Shown: piece after piece, positions 7,392-14,628 of the stretch
Layout of the letters: every line of letters begins with the position of its first letter
Numbering within the stretch: the stretch's first letter is position 1
DNA from: Candidatus Gastranaerophilales bacterium
GTDB lineage: Bacteria; Cyanobacteriota; Vampirovibrionia; Gastranaerophilales; Gastranaerophilaceae
Reading direction: 5' to 3'
DNA length: 33,035 bases
Assembly: GCA_947857085.1 (NCBI GenBank)
Contig: CANUDF010000015.1
Coordinates: 1-33,035, forward strand
Program-made: the position numbers and the translations under genes
Notes under the pieces: generated by a model
What the model saw: the letters and a program-made list of their open reading frames with translations, nothing else
Databases searched by the model: none
Told to the model about the DNA's origin: nothing

Positions 7392-7878
7392 ATTTGTACA
7401 GGTCAAACCTGAATATTTTGAACAGTTAAATCATCTTTATAAAAAGTATATGAAATACCTTGAAGATGATTACAATGAAGATACCTTAGCCGGCATAATA
7501 AACCGAACAGCTCCTTTCTTCTGGGTAATACTTACATCCTCCGACAACTCATTTGCCGGCTTTGTGTATCTTGAAAATATAACAGGCAATCAAAAAGCTC
7601 TGCATAGTGCAGAAATTACAACATGTTTCCATCCTGATTACTGGGGAGATTTTTCAAAATACTGTGCAAAAATTTTCCTGAAACAATGCTTTACGCAGCT
7701 CGGTCTAAAAAAAGTCAAAGCTGTAATATATCCGCAGAACCACAGGGTAAAGACCCTGCTAAAGCTAAGCGGCTTCAAAAAAGAAGCAGAACTAAAATCT
7801 GAAACTCTGAAAGACGGGAAATTACAGGATTTGGAAATTTATTCACTATTCAAAACATATTATGAGGTAAAAAAATGA
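7384..7878 (+). CDS. GNAT-family N-acetyltransferase within the head gene block
   Basis: A 164-residue GNAT-fold protein. The core strands are visible: WVILTSSDNSFAGFVYLENI (beta 2-3), SAEITTCFHPDYWG (beta 4 and the acetyl-CoA loop region), AKIFLKQCFTQLGLKKVKAVIYPQNHRVKTLLKLSGFKKEAEL (helix 3, beta 5, the Asn-containing turn and the GF motif), and a final strand with LEIYSLF. The substrate cannot be told. It overlaps the preceding gene by 8 bases and the portal gene by 4 (ATGA). That placement suggests it acts on phage or host protein during particle assembly and is not a casual cargo gene. Similar acetyltransferases occur in structural blocks of some podoviruses. Confidence 0.78.
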   Translation: MCKFVQVKPEYFEQLNHLYKKYMKYLEDDYNEDTLAGIINRTAPFFWVILTSSDNSFAGFVYLENITGNQKALHSAEITTCFHPDYWGDFSKYCAKIFLKQCFTQLGLKKVKAVIYPQNHRVKTLLKLSGFKKEAELKSETLKDGKLQDLEIYSLFKTYYEVKK

Positions 7879-9524
7879 AAATAGAACAAGAAGATTTAAC
7901 ACAGAAATTAAAAAAAGAAGATGAGCATATTTTAGCAGCAGCAATAACAGAAAAATATGACAAATTTGAAGAATCAAGAATGACACAGCTTAGAGATATA
8001 AAAGCTGTAAGGGAAGCGATATATGACTGTACTATTCCCAAAATAAATGATTGGGCAAGCAAAATGCAGCTTCCGGAGATTTACGAACTGGCTCAGACTT
8101 TAAAATCGCATATCGGACAGAATTTATATTCACATCCGGATGCAATGTTTGATGTCTCAGGAACAACTCCGCAGACTCAGGCTTATGCAAATAAACAAAA
8201 AGCAATGCTGGTAAACACTTTTGAAAACATGAAAATAGAAGAAGAAATTGAAAAGGTGATTGACAGCATTGTTGAAACCGGCGAAACCACTCTGTTCGTG
8301 GGCTGGGAAACAAAAGTAAAACAAACAAGACGTGCCCAGACCCTTGAGGAACAAATCCTCAATCCGACAGAACAAGGTTTTATAGTAGAAGAAAAAATTG
8401 TTTATGACAACGCAAAAATCAAACACATAAAAGCCGAAGACTTTGTATTTGATAAAAACAGCAGAGACCGCTGGGATAACTGTGCAAAGATATACCGCAC
8501 ATATGTTACTCTTGATGAATTAGTATCAGACAAAGCAAACAACCTGTTAACAGACGAGAAAAAAGAGACACTGAAAGGAGTGGTGGCAAGCAAGAAAACT
8601 AAAAACACAGATGACAAAGCAATAGATGGAAATAAACTTGAAATTTTGGAATACTGGGGAGATATAGAGCTTCCAAACGGTAAACTATTGAAAAACTGGC
8701 TAGTTGTAATTGCCGGAAGAAAAGAGATTATAAGATTTGAATCAAATCCTTTTGTAATAAATCCATTTATACACGCAAATATAATTGAATGTCCTTCAAC
8801 ATGCAGAGGCATATCGCCGTTAAGGGTGGCGTTAATCTTAAACAATATTTCATCAACCATATTAAACAAACAGATAGATGCACTTGCTTTAATGATGAAC
8901 CCGCCATATTTAGCACCAAAAGGGTGTTTTCAGGGTGAGCAGGAGGTTCGCCCGGGAAAAATTATAGAATACGATGCAGCTTTAATGCCGTCAGTTCCGA
9001 CGCCTTTAAGCTTTGACAAAGCAATGCAGGGCTGGGATTTTCTAACATATTTTAAAACTACTATTGAGAGTGCAACCGGAATTTTCAAAAATATGGCAGG
9101 CAATCTTCAAACATCACAGAGAACAGCAACCGAACTAAATTATTCAGTAAACGGTCAGGAAGCACGATTGAATATGATGCTTGATGCAATTAACAGAAAA
9201 GTTATTGTTCCAATGGTAGAAAAAACAGCAGAAATAATTGCAAATTTCAAACTTGGACGCGAAGTAATAGGCTTGAATGACCATGGCAAGTCAATGTTTC
9301 TGGAAATCGACGACAACATAAGAAACGCGAATTACATTTACAGATACGGCGATAGAAAAGCAACATTTGAAAGAAAGATGAAATTGAAAGAACTTTTTGA
9401 AGTAGTTAAGTCATTTGCTCAGGTTCCGGAAGTAGAACAACAAATAGACTGGCTAGAATGCTTTAAATTTGCACTTGAACAATACGGTATTGAAAACTCT
9501 AATAATTTCTTGACTGAAAAATAA
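7875..9524 (+). CDS. Portal protein (podovirus head-tail connector type)
   Basis: A 549-residue protein with the pattern of short-tailed phage portals, which form the dodecameric ring at one capsid vertex. Recognisable parts are the N-terminal stem (IPKINDWASKMQLPEIYELAQTLKSHIGQNLY) and the SIVETGETTLFVGWE wing strand. FIHANIIECPSTCRGISPLRVALILNN follows, then the ALMMNPPYLAPKGCF crown-side segment. The helix after SATGIFKNMAGNLQTSQRTATELNY matches the conserved region where portals read ATGxxxxxxG followed by RTATE. The C-terminal region is helical. The length is typical. The start overlaps the GNAT stop. A strong terminator follows the gene, which closes the head operon. Confidence 0.85.
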   Translation: MKIEQEDLTQKLKKEDEHILAAAITEKYDKFEESRMTQLRDIKAVREAIYDCTIPKINDWASKMQLPEIYELAQTLKSHIGQNLYSHPDAMFDVSGTTPQTQAYANKQKAMLVNTFENMKIEEEIEKVIDSIVETGETTLFVGWETKVKQTRRAQTLEEQILNPTEQGFIVEEKIVYDNAKIKHIKAEDFVFDKNSRDRWDNCAKIYRTYVTLDELVSDKANNLLTDEKKETLKGVVASKKTKNTDDKAIDGNKLEILEYWGDIELPNGKLLKNWLVVIAGRKEIIRFESNPFVINPFIHANIIECPSTCRGISPLRVALILNNISSTILNKQIDALALMMNPPYLAPKGCFQGEQEVRPGKIIEYDAALMPSVPTPLSFDKAMQGWDFLTYFKTTIESATGIFKNMAGNLQTSQRTATELNYSVNGQEARLNMMLDAINRKVIVPMVEKTAEIIANFKLGREVIGLNDHGKSMFLEIDDNIRNANYIYRYGDRKATFERKMKLKELFEVVKSFAQVPEVEQQIDWLECFKFALEQYGIENSNNFLTEK

Positions 9525-9534
9525 CTCATTCCAT

Positions 9535-9565
9535 GTGTCATTCACACCAGAATGACACTTTTTTT
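9535..9565 (+). terminator. Rho-independent terminator after the portal gene
   Basis: GTGTCATTC (9535-9543) and GAATGACAC (9550-9558) form a perfect 9-bp stem with a six-base loop, followed by seven T. It separates the portal transcript from the secreted-protein gene that follows. Confidence 0.85.
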
Positions 9566-9617
9566 AGTATAAAAACCCGAACAACAAACTATATACATTT
9601 AATAAAAATATATACAG

Positions 9618-9644
9618 TTTACTTTTAACTGCAATTTGTATAAA
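9618..9644 (+). promoter_or_regulatory. Probable promoter of the LprI-like gene
   Basis: TATAAA at 9639-9644 followed by AT suits a -10. TTTACT at 9618-9623 is a weak -35 at the short spacing of 15. The start codon is 8 bases downstream of the -10, so the leader would be very short. A terminator just upstream makes an independent promoter likely. Confidence 0.4.
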
Positions 9645-9652
9645 ATAAACTT

Positions 9653-10051
9653 ATGAAATATTTAATTGTCTTACTACTATTTCTAACATATCCTATTTAT
9701 GCTTTTAGTATTGAAAATATTGATAAAAAAGAACTTGAATGCATAAACAATACAAGTTCAACATATGAAATGCTAAAATGTACGGATAATGCAGAAAAAG
9801 CTTGGTTTAAAGAAATAAATAAATATAGAAAAGAAATTAAAAAAATTCTCCCTGTTAATGATTATAATTTATTTATAGAATCAGAAAAGCAATGGGACAA
9901 TTATAGACAAAGCCATTTTAAATTTATAAGCAATTCTATTGATAAAAAAGAAGGTACAATGTATAGGAATGTAGCTAAAGGAATACAAAACACTTTGGTG
10001 AAACAACATGCACTATTCTTAAAAGAATATTATCAAATATTAATTGATTAA
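9653..10051 (+). CDS. Secreted LprI/DUF1311-like protein, possible lysozyme inhibitor
   Basis: A 132-residue protein with a signal peptide (MKYLIVLLLFLTYPIYAFS) and a short domain that matches the DUF1311/LprI pattern. C30 in ELECINNTSSTYEMLKCTD pairs with C43, then AEKAWFKEINKYRKEI, a Trp/Arg segment EKQWDNYRQSHFKF, and a final helix. Mycobacterial LprI inhibits lysozyme; whether this protein does is inference. It sits between the portal terminator and the GH108 lysozyme gene with its own promoter-like sequence, the layout of a moron (a gene expressed independently within a prophage). Unlike its neighbours it is very AT- and Lys/Asn-rich, which fits separate acquisition. A role in protecting the cell wall before lysis is one option. 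Confidence 0.68.
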   Translation: MKYLIVLLLFLTYPIYAFSIENIDKKELECINNTSSTYEMLKCTDNAEKAWFKEINKYRKEIKKILPVNDYNLFIESEKQWDNYRQSHFKFISNSIDKKEGTMYRNVAKGIQNTLVKQHALFLKEYYQILID

Positions 10052-10082
10052 CTATTTAGATTTATAGCATAAGGAGATTAAC

Positions 10083-11009
10083 ATGAAAGATGAAGTTTTT
10101 GAAAAAACTTTGCAATTTGTATTGCAAAAAGAAGGAGGTTATGTAAACGATCCGCACGACTTAGGCGGTGAAACGAATAAAGGAATTACACATCAAACAT
10201 ATAATAGCTACAGAAAAAGTAAAAATTTGCCAATTCAAAGTGTAAAATATATATCTGATGATGAAGTAAAAGATATTTATTATAACAATTATTATAAAGC
10301 ATCCGGTGCAGATCAAATATCAGATCCGCAGCTATCTGCATATACATTTGACACAGCAGTTAACATGGGTGTTTCCAGGGCAAAAACTTTTTTGAAAAAT
10401 AGTAATGGTAACCCGGAAATTTTTGAAAAACTAAGACGAGACAAATATGAAGAATTTGTAAAAGCAAAACCCGATCAAAAAAAATATTTACAAGGATGGA
10501 ATAATCGTGTAAATGATCTAAAAGAGTTTTCAATCAAAAATTTCAGCAAAAATGCTTCTGATGAAACTCTAACTTTGCAAGGTGGAATAGAAAAAACGAA
10601 TTATATTGATTTTTTTAAGAATAACTTTATAAAAAAAATTACCGGACAAGCGGCACCAATTGATAACACATCTCAACCTTTTACACGTCAGCAAATCGGC
10701 GCAATGACACCCGATGAGTTCACAAAGAATGAACCGCAAATTATGCAGCAACTACAAATGGGACAAATTAAAAGTCAGGCTCCTGACTTTTCAGCAGTTA
10801 AAAATTCCGGCAGAATATTTACAAGAGAAGATATAGGAAACATGTCCCCTGATGAATATACACAAAATGAACCTCAGATTATGCAGCAGCTAAAATCAGT
10901 TGGAATTCCTGCTAATAAACAAATACAAACTAATCCCAATGTTGTTTTTGTTCAACCTTATACAAGAGCCGATGGTACAGAGGTTAAAGGTTACTATAAA
11001 GCAAAATAG
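10083..11009 (+). CDS. GH108 lysozyme with two scaffold-type FTR motifs and a C-terminal YTRADGT motif
   Basis: A 308-residue protein. Residues 1-155 are a GH108 muramidase domain followed by its usual peptidoglycan-binding part: QKEGGYVNDPHDLGGETNKGIT with catalytic E17, then SAYTFDTAVNMGVSRAKTFL and LQGWNNRVNDL. Residues 156-195 are a linker. Residues 200-229 and 246-275 are two copies of the FTRxxIGxMxPDEFTxNEPQIMQQL motif that also ends the scaffold-like protein. The tail carries YTRADGTEVKGYYKAK (293-308), a short motif seen at the ends of various phage and surface proteins. There is no signal peptide. AAGGAGATTAAC precedes the start. The tail suggests binding to coat or scaffold, so this may be a virion-packaged lysozyme and not only a lysis enzyme. 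Confidence 0.85.
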   Translation: MKDEVFEKTLQFVLQKEGGYVNDPHDLGGETNKGITHQTYNSYRKSKNLPIQSVKYISDDEVKDIYYNNYYKASGADQISDPQLSAYTFDTAVNMGVSRAKTFLKNSNGNPEIFEKLRRDKYEEFVKAKPDQKKYLQGWNNRVNDLKEFSIKNFSKNASDETLTLQGGIEKTNYIDFFKNNFIKKITGQAAPIDNTSQPFTRQQIGAMTPDEFTKNEPQIMQQLQMGQIKSQAPDFSAVKNSGRIFTREDIGNMSPDEYTQNEPQIMQQLKSVGIPANKQIQTNPNVVFVQPYTRADGTEVKGYYKAK

Positions 11010-11053
11010 CAATATAACTTTATTAGTTAAGTAAACATACTTTATTTAAAATT

Positions 11054-12343
11054 ATGAAATACCAATTATTAAAAGCACAGCGCGAATTTTTAGAAATACC
11101 CCACAAATATACTCTTGACGTTGCAGTGTATCAAGGCGGCTACGGTTCAGGCAAAACTTTTGCAGGTTCTCTGCTCGGAATTTTGTTATGCTTAAAATTC
11201 CCGGGCATAAGAGGGCTTGTAGGAGCACAAACTTATACCCTCGTCCGCGACACAACACTTCAAACCTACTTTGAACACCTCGACAGCATGGGTTTCATAG
11301 CAGGAAAAGACTACGACTGGTCCAGCACACTGCAAAAACTTACATTCAAAAACGGTTCTGAAGTGCTTTTCAGACATTTCGACGAACCCAACAAACTAAA
11401 GTCTTTGAATTTGGGATTTGTAGAAATCGAAGAAATGTCTGACACTCCTTACGATACATTTAAAATGCTTCTCGGGCGTATGCGCCAGAAACCGCGCAAA
11501 TGCTGGAAAGATTTTACCTATAGGATTTTCGGACATACAAATCCGGAAATGCAGCGCGGCTGGATATATAAAACTTTTGTTGAAAATCCCGCCCCTAATT
11601 ACAGGCTTATTACAGCGCCGACTACCCAAAATATCTATCTTCCGGACGGTTTTTGCGAGGAGCTGAAAAAACTTTATGACGAAGAATATTATAAAATTTT
11701 TGTTCTTGCCCAAAACGGTGAATATAATAAAGGATTGGTAATAAAAGACTTTTCCGGTGATAATATTAAAGACATAACTTACCAGCCGGAAATGGATTTA
11801 CATATAAGCTGTGACTTTAACGTCGACCCTATGTGCTGGGTTCTGGCTCACCGCACCGATGATAAAGTTTTTTATTTTGACGAAATCGTTCTCGAAAATA
11901 CTACAACAGCAAAAACTTGTGAAGAATTTTGCAGAAGATATCCGAACCATAAAGGCAGAATTATAATCAACGGTGATGCCTCAGGCGACAACAGAAGCTG
12001 CACAAGCGAATATACAAATTATGTTATTATAAAGAAGAAACTTGCTCATTTTGGCTATGATGCAGATATAAAAATTAAAGCATTTAACCCGCCGATTAAA
12101 AACCGTATAATGGCTTTTAATGCAAAAATTAAAAACGCAGACGGCGAAATATGTCTTTATGTTGACAAAAAATGTGAAAAACTTTTGTATAACATCTACA
12201 ATTTGAAATATAAAGAGGGGAGCTCAAGAATTGATATTCCTACATACAGCCAAATTAAGCAGAGCAAAGAACTTAAATTTTTATCACACCCGATAGATGC
12301 TGCGTCATATCTTGTAGATTTTTACTGGCCGATAACTTTATAA
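11054..12343 (+). CDS. terL: Terminase large subunit
   Basis: A 429-residue packaging ATPase and nuclease that appears complete. Walker A is GGYGSGKT at 28-35. Walker B is LGFVEIEEM at about 120-128, with the catalytic Glu at 126 or 127. The FGHTNPE segment at 159-165 fits the coupling motif. The RNase H-like nuclease carries D254 (SCDFNVDP), D308 (INGDASG) and D415 (HPIDAASYL). The length is normal for short terminases of the PBSX/phage P22-like groups. The ribosome site is weak. The gene stands downstream of the lysozyme and far from terS. All catalytic residues being intact argues that packaging is still functional or only recently lost. Confidence 0.93.
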   Translation: MKYQLLKAQREFLEIPHKYTLDVAVYQGGYGSGKTFAGSLLGILLCLKFPGIRGLVGAQTYTLVRDTTLQTYFEHLDSMGFIAGKDYDWSSTLQKLTFKNGSEVLFRHFDEPNKLKSLNLGFVEIEEMSDTPYDTFKMLLGRMRQKPRKCWKDFTYRIFGHTNPEMQRGWIYKTFVENPAPNYRLITAPTTQNIYLPDGFCEELKKLYDEEYYKIFVLAQNGEYNKGLVIKDFSGDNIKDITYQPEMDLHISCDFNVDPMCWVLAHRTDDKVFYFDEIVLENTTTAKTCEEFCRRYPNHKGRIIINGDASGDNRSCTSEYTNYVIIKKKLAHFGYDADIKIKAFNPPIKNRIMAFNAKIKNADGEICLYVDKKCEKLLYNIYNLKYKEGSSRIDIPTYSQIKQSKELKFLSHPIDAASYLVDFYWPITL

Positions 12344-12351
12344 AGGAAATT

Positions 12352-12582
12352 ATGGAAAATTTATTGCACTATTCACCTATAATAATCGCTATTATTGTTT
12401 TTTTAATACAACAAAGAATTGTAGTTACTCCCGAACAGCTTGAAAAAAAACATCGTGAAATTTTAGAGGATGTTGAAGAAAAATTTGTAACACTCAACAG
12501 CTTTCATGATCTAAAAGAACAATTCAGCGAGATGAAAGAAAAAATTGATAAAATATACGACTGTATTATTGCAGTAAAATAA
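12352..12582 (+). CDS. Small membrane protein with coiled coil (holin- or XhlA-like)
   Basis: A 76-residue protein with one N-terminal membrane helix (YSPIIIAIIVFLIQQRIVV, about residues 7-25). It is followed by a charged helix with heptad character (PEQLEKKHREILEDVEEKFVTLNSFHDLKEQFSEMKEKIDKIYDCII). This layout, with one membrane anchor plus a long cytoplasmic or periplasmic helix, is found in phage lysis accessory proteins such as XhlA (which has the reverse order) and spanin-like proteins. AAAGGAAATT lies just before the ATG and the gap from terL is 8 bases, so they share a transcript. It is the only membrane-anchored lysis candidate in the cassette, but the assignment is weak. Confidence 0.55.
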   Translation: MENLLHYSPIIIAIIVFLIQQRIVVTPEQLEKKHREILEDVEEKFVTLNSFHDLKEQFSEMKEKIDKIYDCIIAVK

Positions 12583-12694
12583 TGTAAACATTTGTTACAA
12601 TAATAGTTTTCATTATTAAAGTTTTGTGAGTCTAAAGCCGTCATTCTACATGAGATACAAGGATTTTGTTACTAAGCAGATCGAAAGGAAAGCA

Positions 12695-14245
12695 ATGGGA
12701 CTGGCAGCATCACAAGCAAGATTTTTAGCCATAACTTCCAGAAAAGCATATTGTGAATTCCAATCTATGCAGATTGCACAAGATAAGCTTTCCGTTACCC
12801 GTGATTTGTCAAAAATTTCACAAGAGTATCAAAATTCAATTAATAAAACAAAATTGGTCTGGGATTATGACGGAACAGGTGAAAACCCGTATAATCTGTC
12901 TTACGGCGTCTTGATGACACCAACAACTCTTAATAACTTCCAGCCTTATTTGATAACCACAAGAACAGGCTCTGTTGTATTAAACGGACAGCTTGCAGGT
13001 GCTGCAGCAGTAATAAGCCCTGAGGGCAAACCTGTTGACAGAAGTGACACAGGATTCCATACATTTGTAGATGCTTTAGCACAAAATGGTGTAATAGCAC
13101 CATCAACTGCCAGCAGTATTAAATCACAAAAATATAGCAAAAACGCAGGTTACGGCGCTGAACCGTTAAACAAAAATGGTGCTCTTGTTAACAACGTAAC
13201 AGGTTTAGCTGAAAGGTTATCTGATACAAGCCTTGGATTGACAGGTGATTTTTCTACAGTAGTCACAGACAACGCCTATAAAGTTAAAGTCAATGGTAAT
13301 CTTGTGGGCACTGAAGAGGCACAAGGTTTAACTATCGGTGATTTATTAGAAAATGATGTTGTATATATTTATACATTACCAGATGGAACGCATGATATAA
13401 ACCCTGATGAGGATAGCTTTATCAAATCTGTTGAGGGCATATTTAATAAAATTTATGAGACCCTTTACAATAATATATTCCCTGAAGATGCCGCAACTAG
13501 ATTTGCTCTACAAAATGCTAAAACAATGATAGAATCTAGCTATCTAAATTGGGATAATAGAAAACAGACATTTGACAAGAAAAGTACTAATGGAGCTTTT
13601 GACAATGCTGTAAACAGTGCTAACAATCACCTTGGATATGGATTTGGTCAAACAAACAAAGGTAAAAACAATAGTACTGTTGCCATAAACTTGTCTAATT
13701 TACTTGCGGCATTCTTAACTAATTTTGAGTTAGCATTAAATGGTTATGACTCTGTTTACTCTGTAGGTGGATCTGTTGGCACATCTAACTTTGTAACTGA
13801 TGATCCTTATTATAATTACGTATTAAAAGATGATGATGCTGTTGACAGTGAATTAGTTATGCAAGCTGACTTTTATATGCAGCTTTACAACAACATATGC
13901 GTAAACGGCTGGACTAAAAATGAAAATATTGAAGATGATAATTATCTTACTAATGCGTTAAAAAATGGAACTTATTTTATAACATCCTTAAATGCTGACG
14001 GATATTTCTATCAAGGTCGTTATAATGAAGAAGACTGTATTATTGAAATAAAAGATGAAGATGCTATTGCTCAGGCAGAAGCTGAATTTACATATAAAAA
14101 ATCTAAATTAACTTATAAAGAAGAACAGCTCGATTTGGATATGAAAAACTTAGATACTGAAATTTCTTCATTGACTACGGAATATGATTCCGTTAAAAAC
14201 CTTATCAGCAAAAACGTTGAAAAAGTATTCACTATGTTCCAATAA
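12695..14245 (+). CDS. Large protein of unknown function with N-terminal ASQARFL helix
   Basis: A 516-residue protein I cannot assign. The start at 12695 is preferred because GAAAGGAAAGC precedes this ATG; an in-frame GTG 69 bases upstream lacks a ribosome site. The N-terminus (MGLAASQARFLAITSRKAYCEFQSMQIAQ) is an amphipathic helix that leads into a helical stretch with coiled-coil spacing. The middle (about 60-440) is Asn/Asp/Tyr-rich and beta-like with few charges, as in extracellular or structural proteins. The last 75 residues form another coiled coil (KLTYKEEQLDLDMKNLDTEISSL...). Helical ends around a variable middle recall flagellin-, hook- or needle-type proteins; there is no homology evidence for that here. 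I recall similar N-termini in gut bacterial orphan families. It may be a host gene next to the phage cassette or its last gene. Confidence 0.7.
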   Translation: MGLAASQARFLAITSRKAYCEFQSMQIAQDKLSVTRDLSKISQEYQNSINKTKLVWDYDGTGENPYNLSYGVLMTPTTLNNFQPYLITTRTGSVVLNGQLAGAAAVISPEGKPVDRSDTGFHTFVDALAQNGVIAPSTASSIKSQKYSKNAGYGAEPLNKNGALVNNVTGLAERLSDTSLGLTGDFSTVVTDNAYKVKVNGNLVGTEEAQGLTIGDLLENDVVYIYTLPDGTHDINPDEDSFIKSVEGIFNKIYETLYNNIFPEDAATRFALQNAKTMIESSYLNWDNRKQTFDKKSTNGAFDNAVNSANNHLGYGFGQTNKGKNNSTVAINLSNLLAAFLTNFELALNGYDSVYSVGGSVGTSNFVTDDPYYNYVLKDDDAVDSELVMQADFYMQLYNNICVNGWTKNENIEDDNYLTNALKNGTYFITSLNADGYFYQGRYNEEDCIIEIKDEDAIAQAEAEFTYKKSKLTYKEEQLDLDMKNLDTEISSLTTEYDSVKNLISKNVEKVFTMFQ

Positions 14246-14248
14246 ACC

Positions 14249-14542
14249 ACCCTCACCCGGCAGTGCCAAAGGCACGATAACACATTGGATTATGGTCAAC
14301 TTTTAACAATTAATTTTAGATTGTCAAGCAGTAACGACAGTGCGATTACTACGTCGGACATACGTCCTCCTCGTAATGACATGGAACTCTTATGTCATCA
14401 CGAGCAGACATAGTCTGCGTAGTGATCGCATAATCTATAGCTATGGTATCACTTCGTTCGACTACGCAATGACTGTATGATGTCGTGCCTTTGGCACCCC
14501 TCTACCTCTGGGAGAGGGTGGCGCAAAGCGCCGGGTGAGGGT
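14249..14542 (+). repeat. Composite palindromic intergenic element (MITE/BIME-like)
   Basis: The 383-base gap before secA has no gene and is mostly this element. The outer arms ACCCTCACCCGGC (14249-14261) and GCCGGGTGAGGGT (14530-14542) are perfect inverted repeats. Inside them GTGCCAAAGGCACGA (14263-14277) and TCGTGCCTTTGGCAC (14483-14497) are perfect inverted repeats of 15 bp. Smaller hairpins follow at 14500-14518 (CCTCT/AGAGG type) and 14520-14532 (GGCGC-AAA-GCGCC). Between the arms are about three degenerate copies, in alternating orientation, of a GTCAT(T/C)(A/G)CGAG...GT(A/G)GTGATCGCA repeat (about 14338-14385, 14393-14432, 14446-14473). The base composition is far more GC-rich than the flanks. 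It has no coding capacity. It is either an interspersed repeat or a non-autonomous transposon that took up others. Confidence 0.75.
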
Positions 14543-14603
14543 TCAAAATATTAATTCTTCCTTAAGAAATACCATTTCTATTATGTTCATGGTACGATTG
14601 TAA

Positions 14604-14609
14604 TATAAT
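14604..14609 (+). promoter_or_regulatory. -10 element of secA
   Basis: A perfect TATAAT lies 19 bases before the secA start codon. The matching -35 at 17 bases spacing (TTATGT, 14581-14586) is poor. It lies between the palindromic element and the GGAGAGGAATA ribosome site. Confidence 0.5.
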
Positions 14610-14628
14610 AGAAATTTGGAGAGGAATA

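Larger units (their letters stand above)
1134..12582 (+). mobile_element. Podovirus-type capsid, packaging and lysis gene cassette (prophage-like)
   Basis: Fifteen or sixteen consecutive plus-strand genes include both terminase subunits, portal, coat protein, scaffold-like protein, head-tail adaptor, tail-hub propeller and two lysins. All open reading frames are intact with good ribosome sites. The cassette is only about 11.5 kb and shows no integrase, recombinase, replication gene, CI/Cro-type repressor, tail fibre or ejection proteins. The order is also unlike a standard phage: hub and coat come before scaffold, adaptor, small terminase and portal, and the large terminase is last. No clear attachment-site repeats were seen, so the borders are estimates. 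The left border is placed at the first gene after zupT. The right border is placed after the membrane/coiled-coil gene; it could extend to 14245. Confidence 0.75.

Noticed and set aside
8032-8869. Several minus-strand frames inside the portal gene
   Set aside because: They mirror the codon pattern of the portal gene, have no ribosome sites and no recognisable protein features.
12626-12694. In-frame GTG start that would add 23 residues to the unknown 516-residue protein
   Set aside because: No ribosome site precedes it, whereas GAAAGGAAAGC stands directly before the ATG at 12695.
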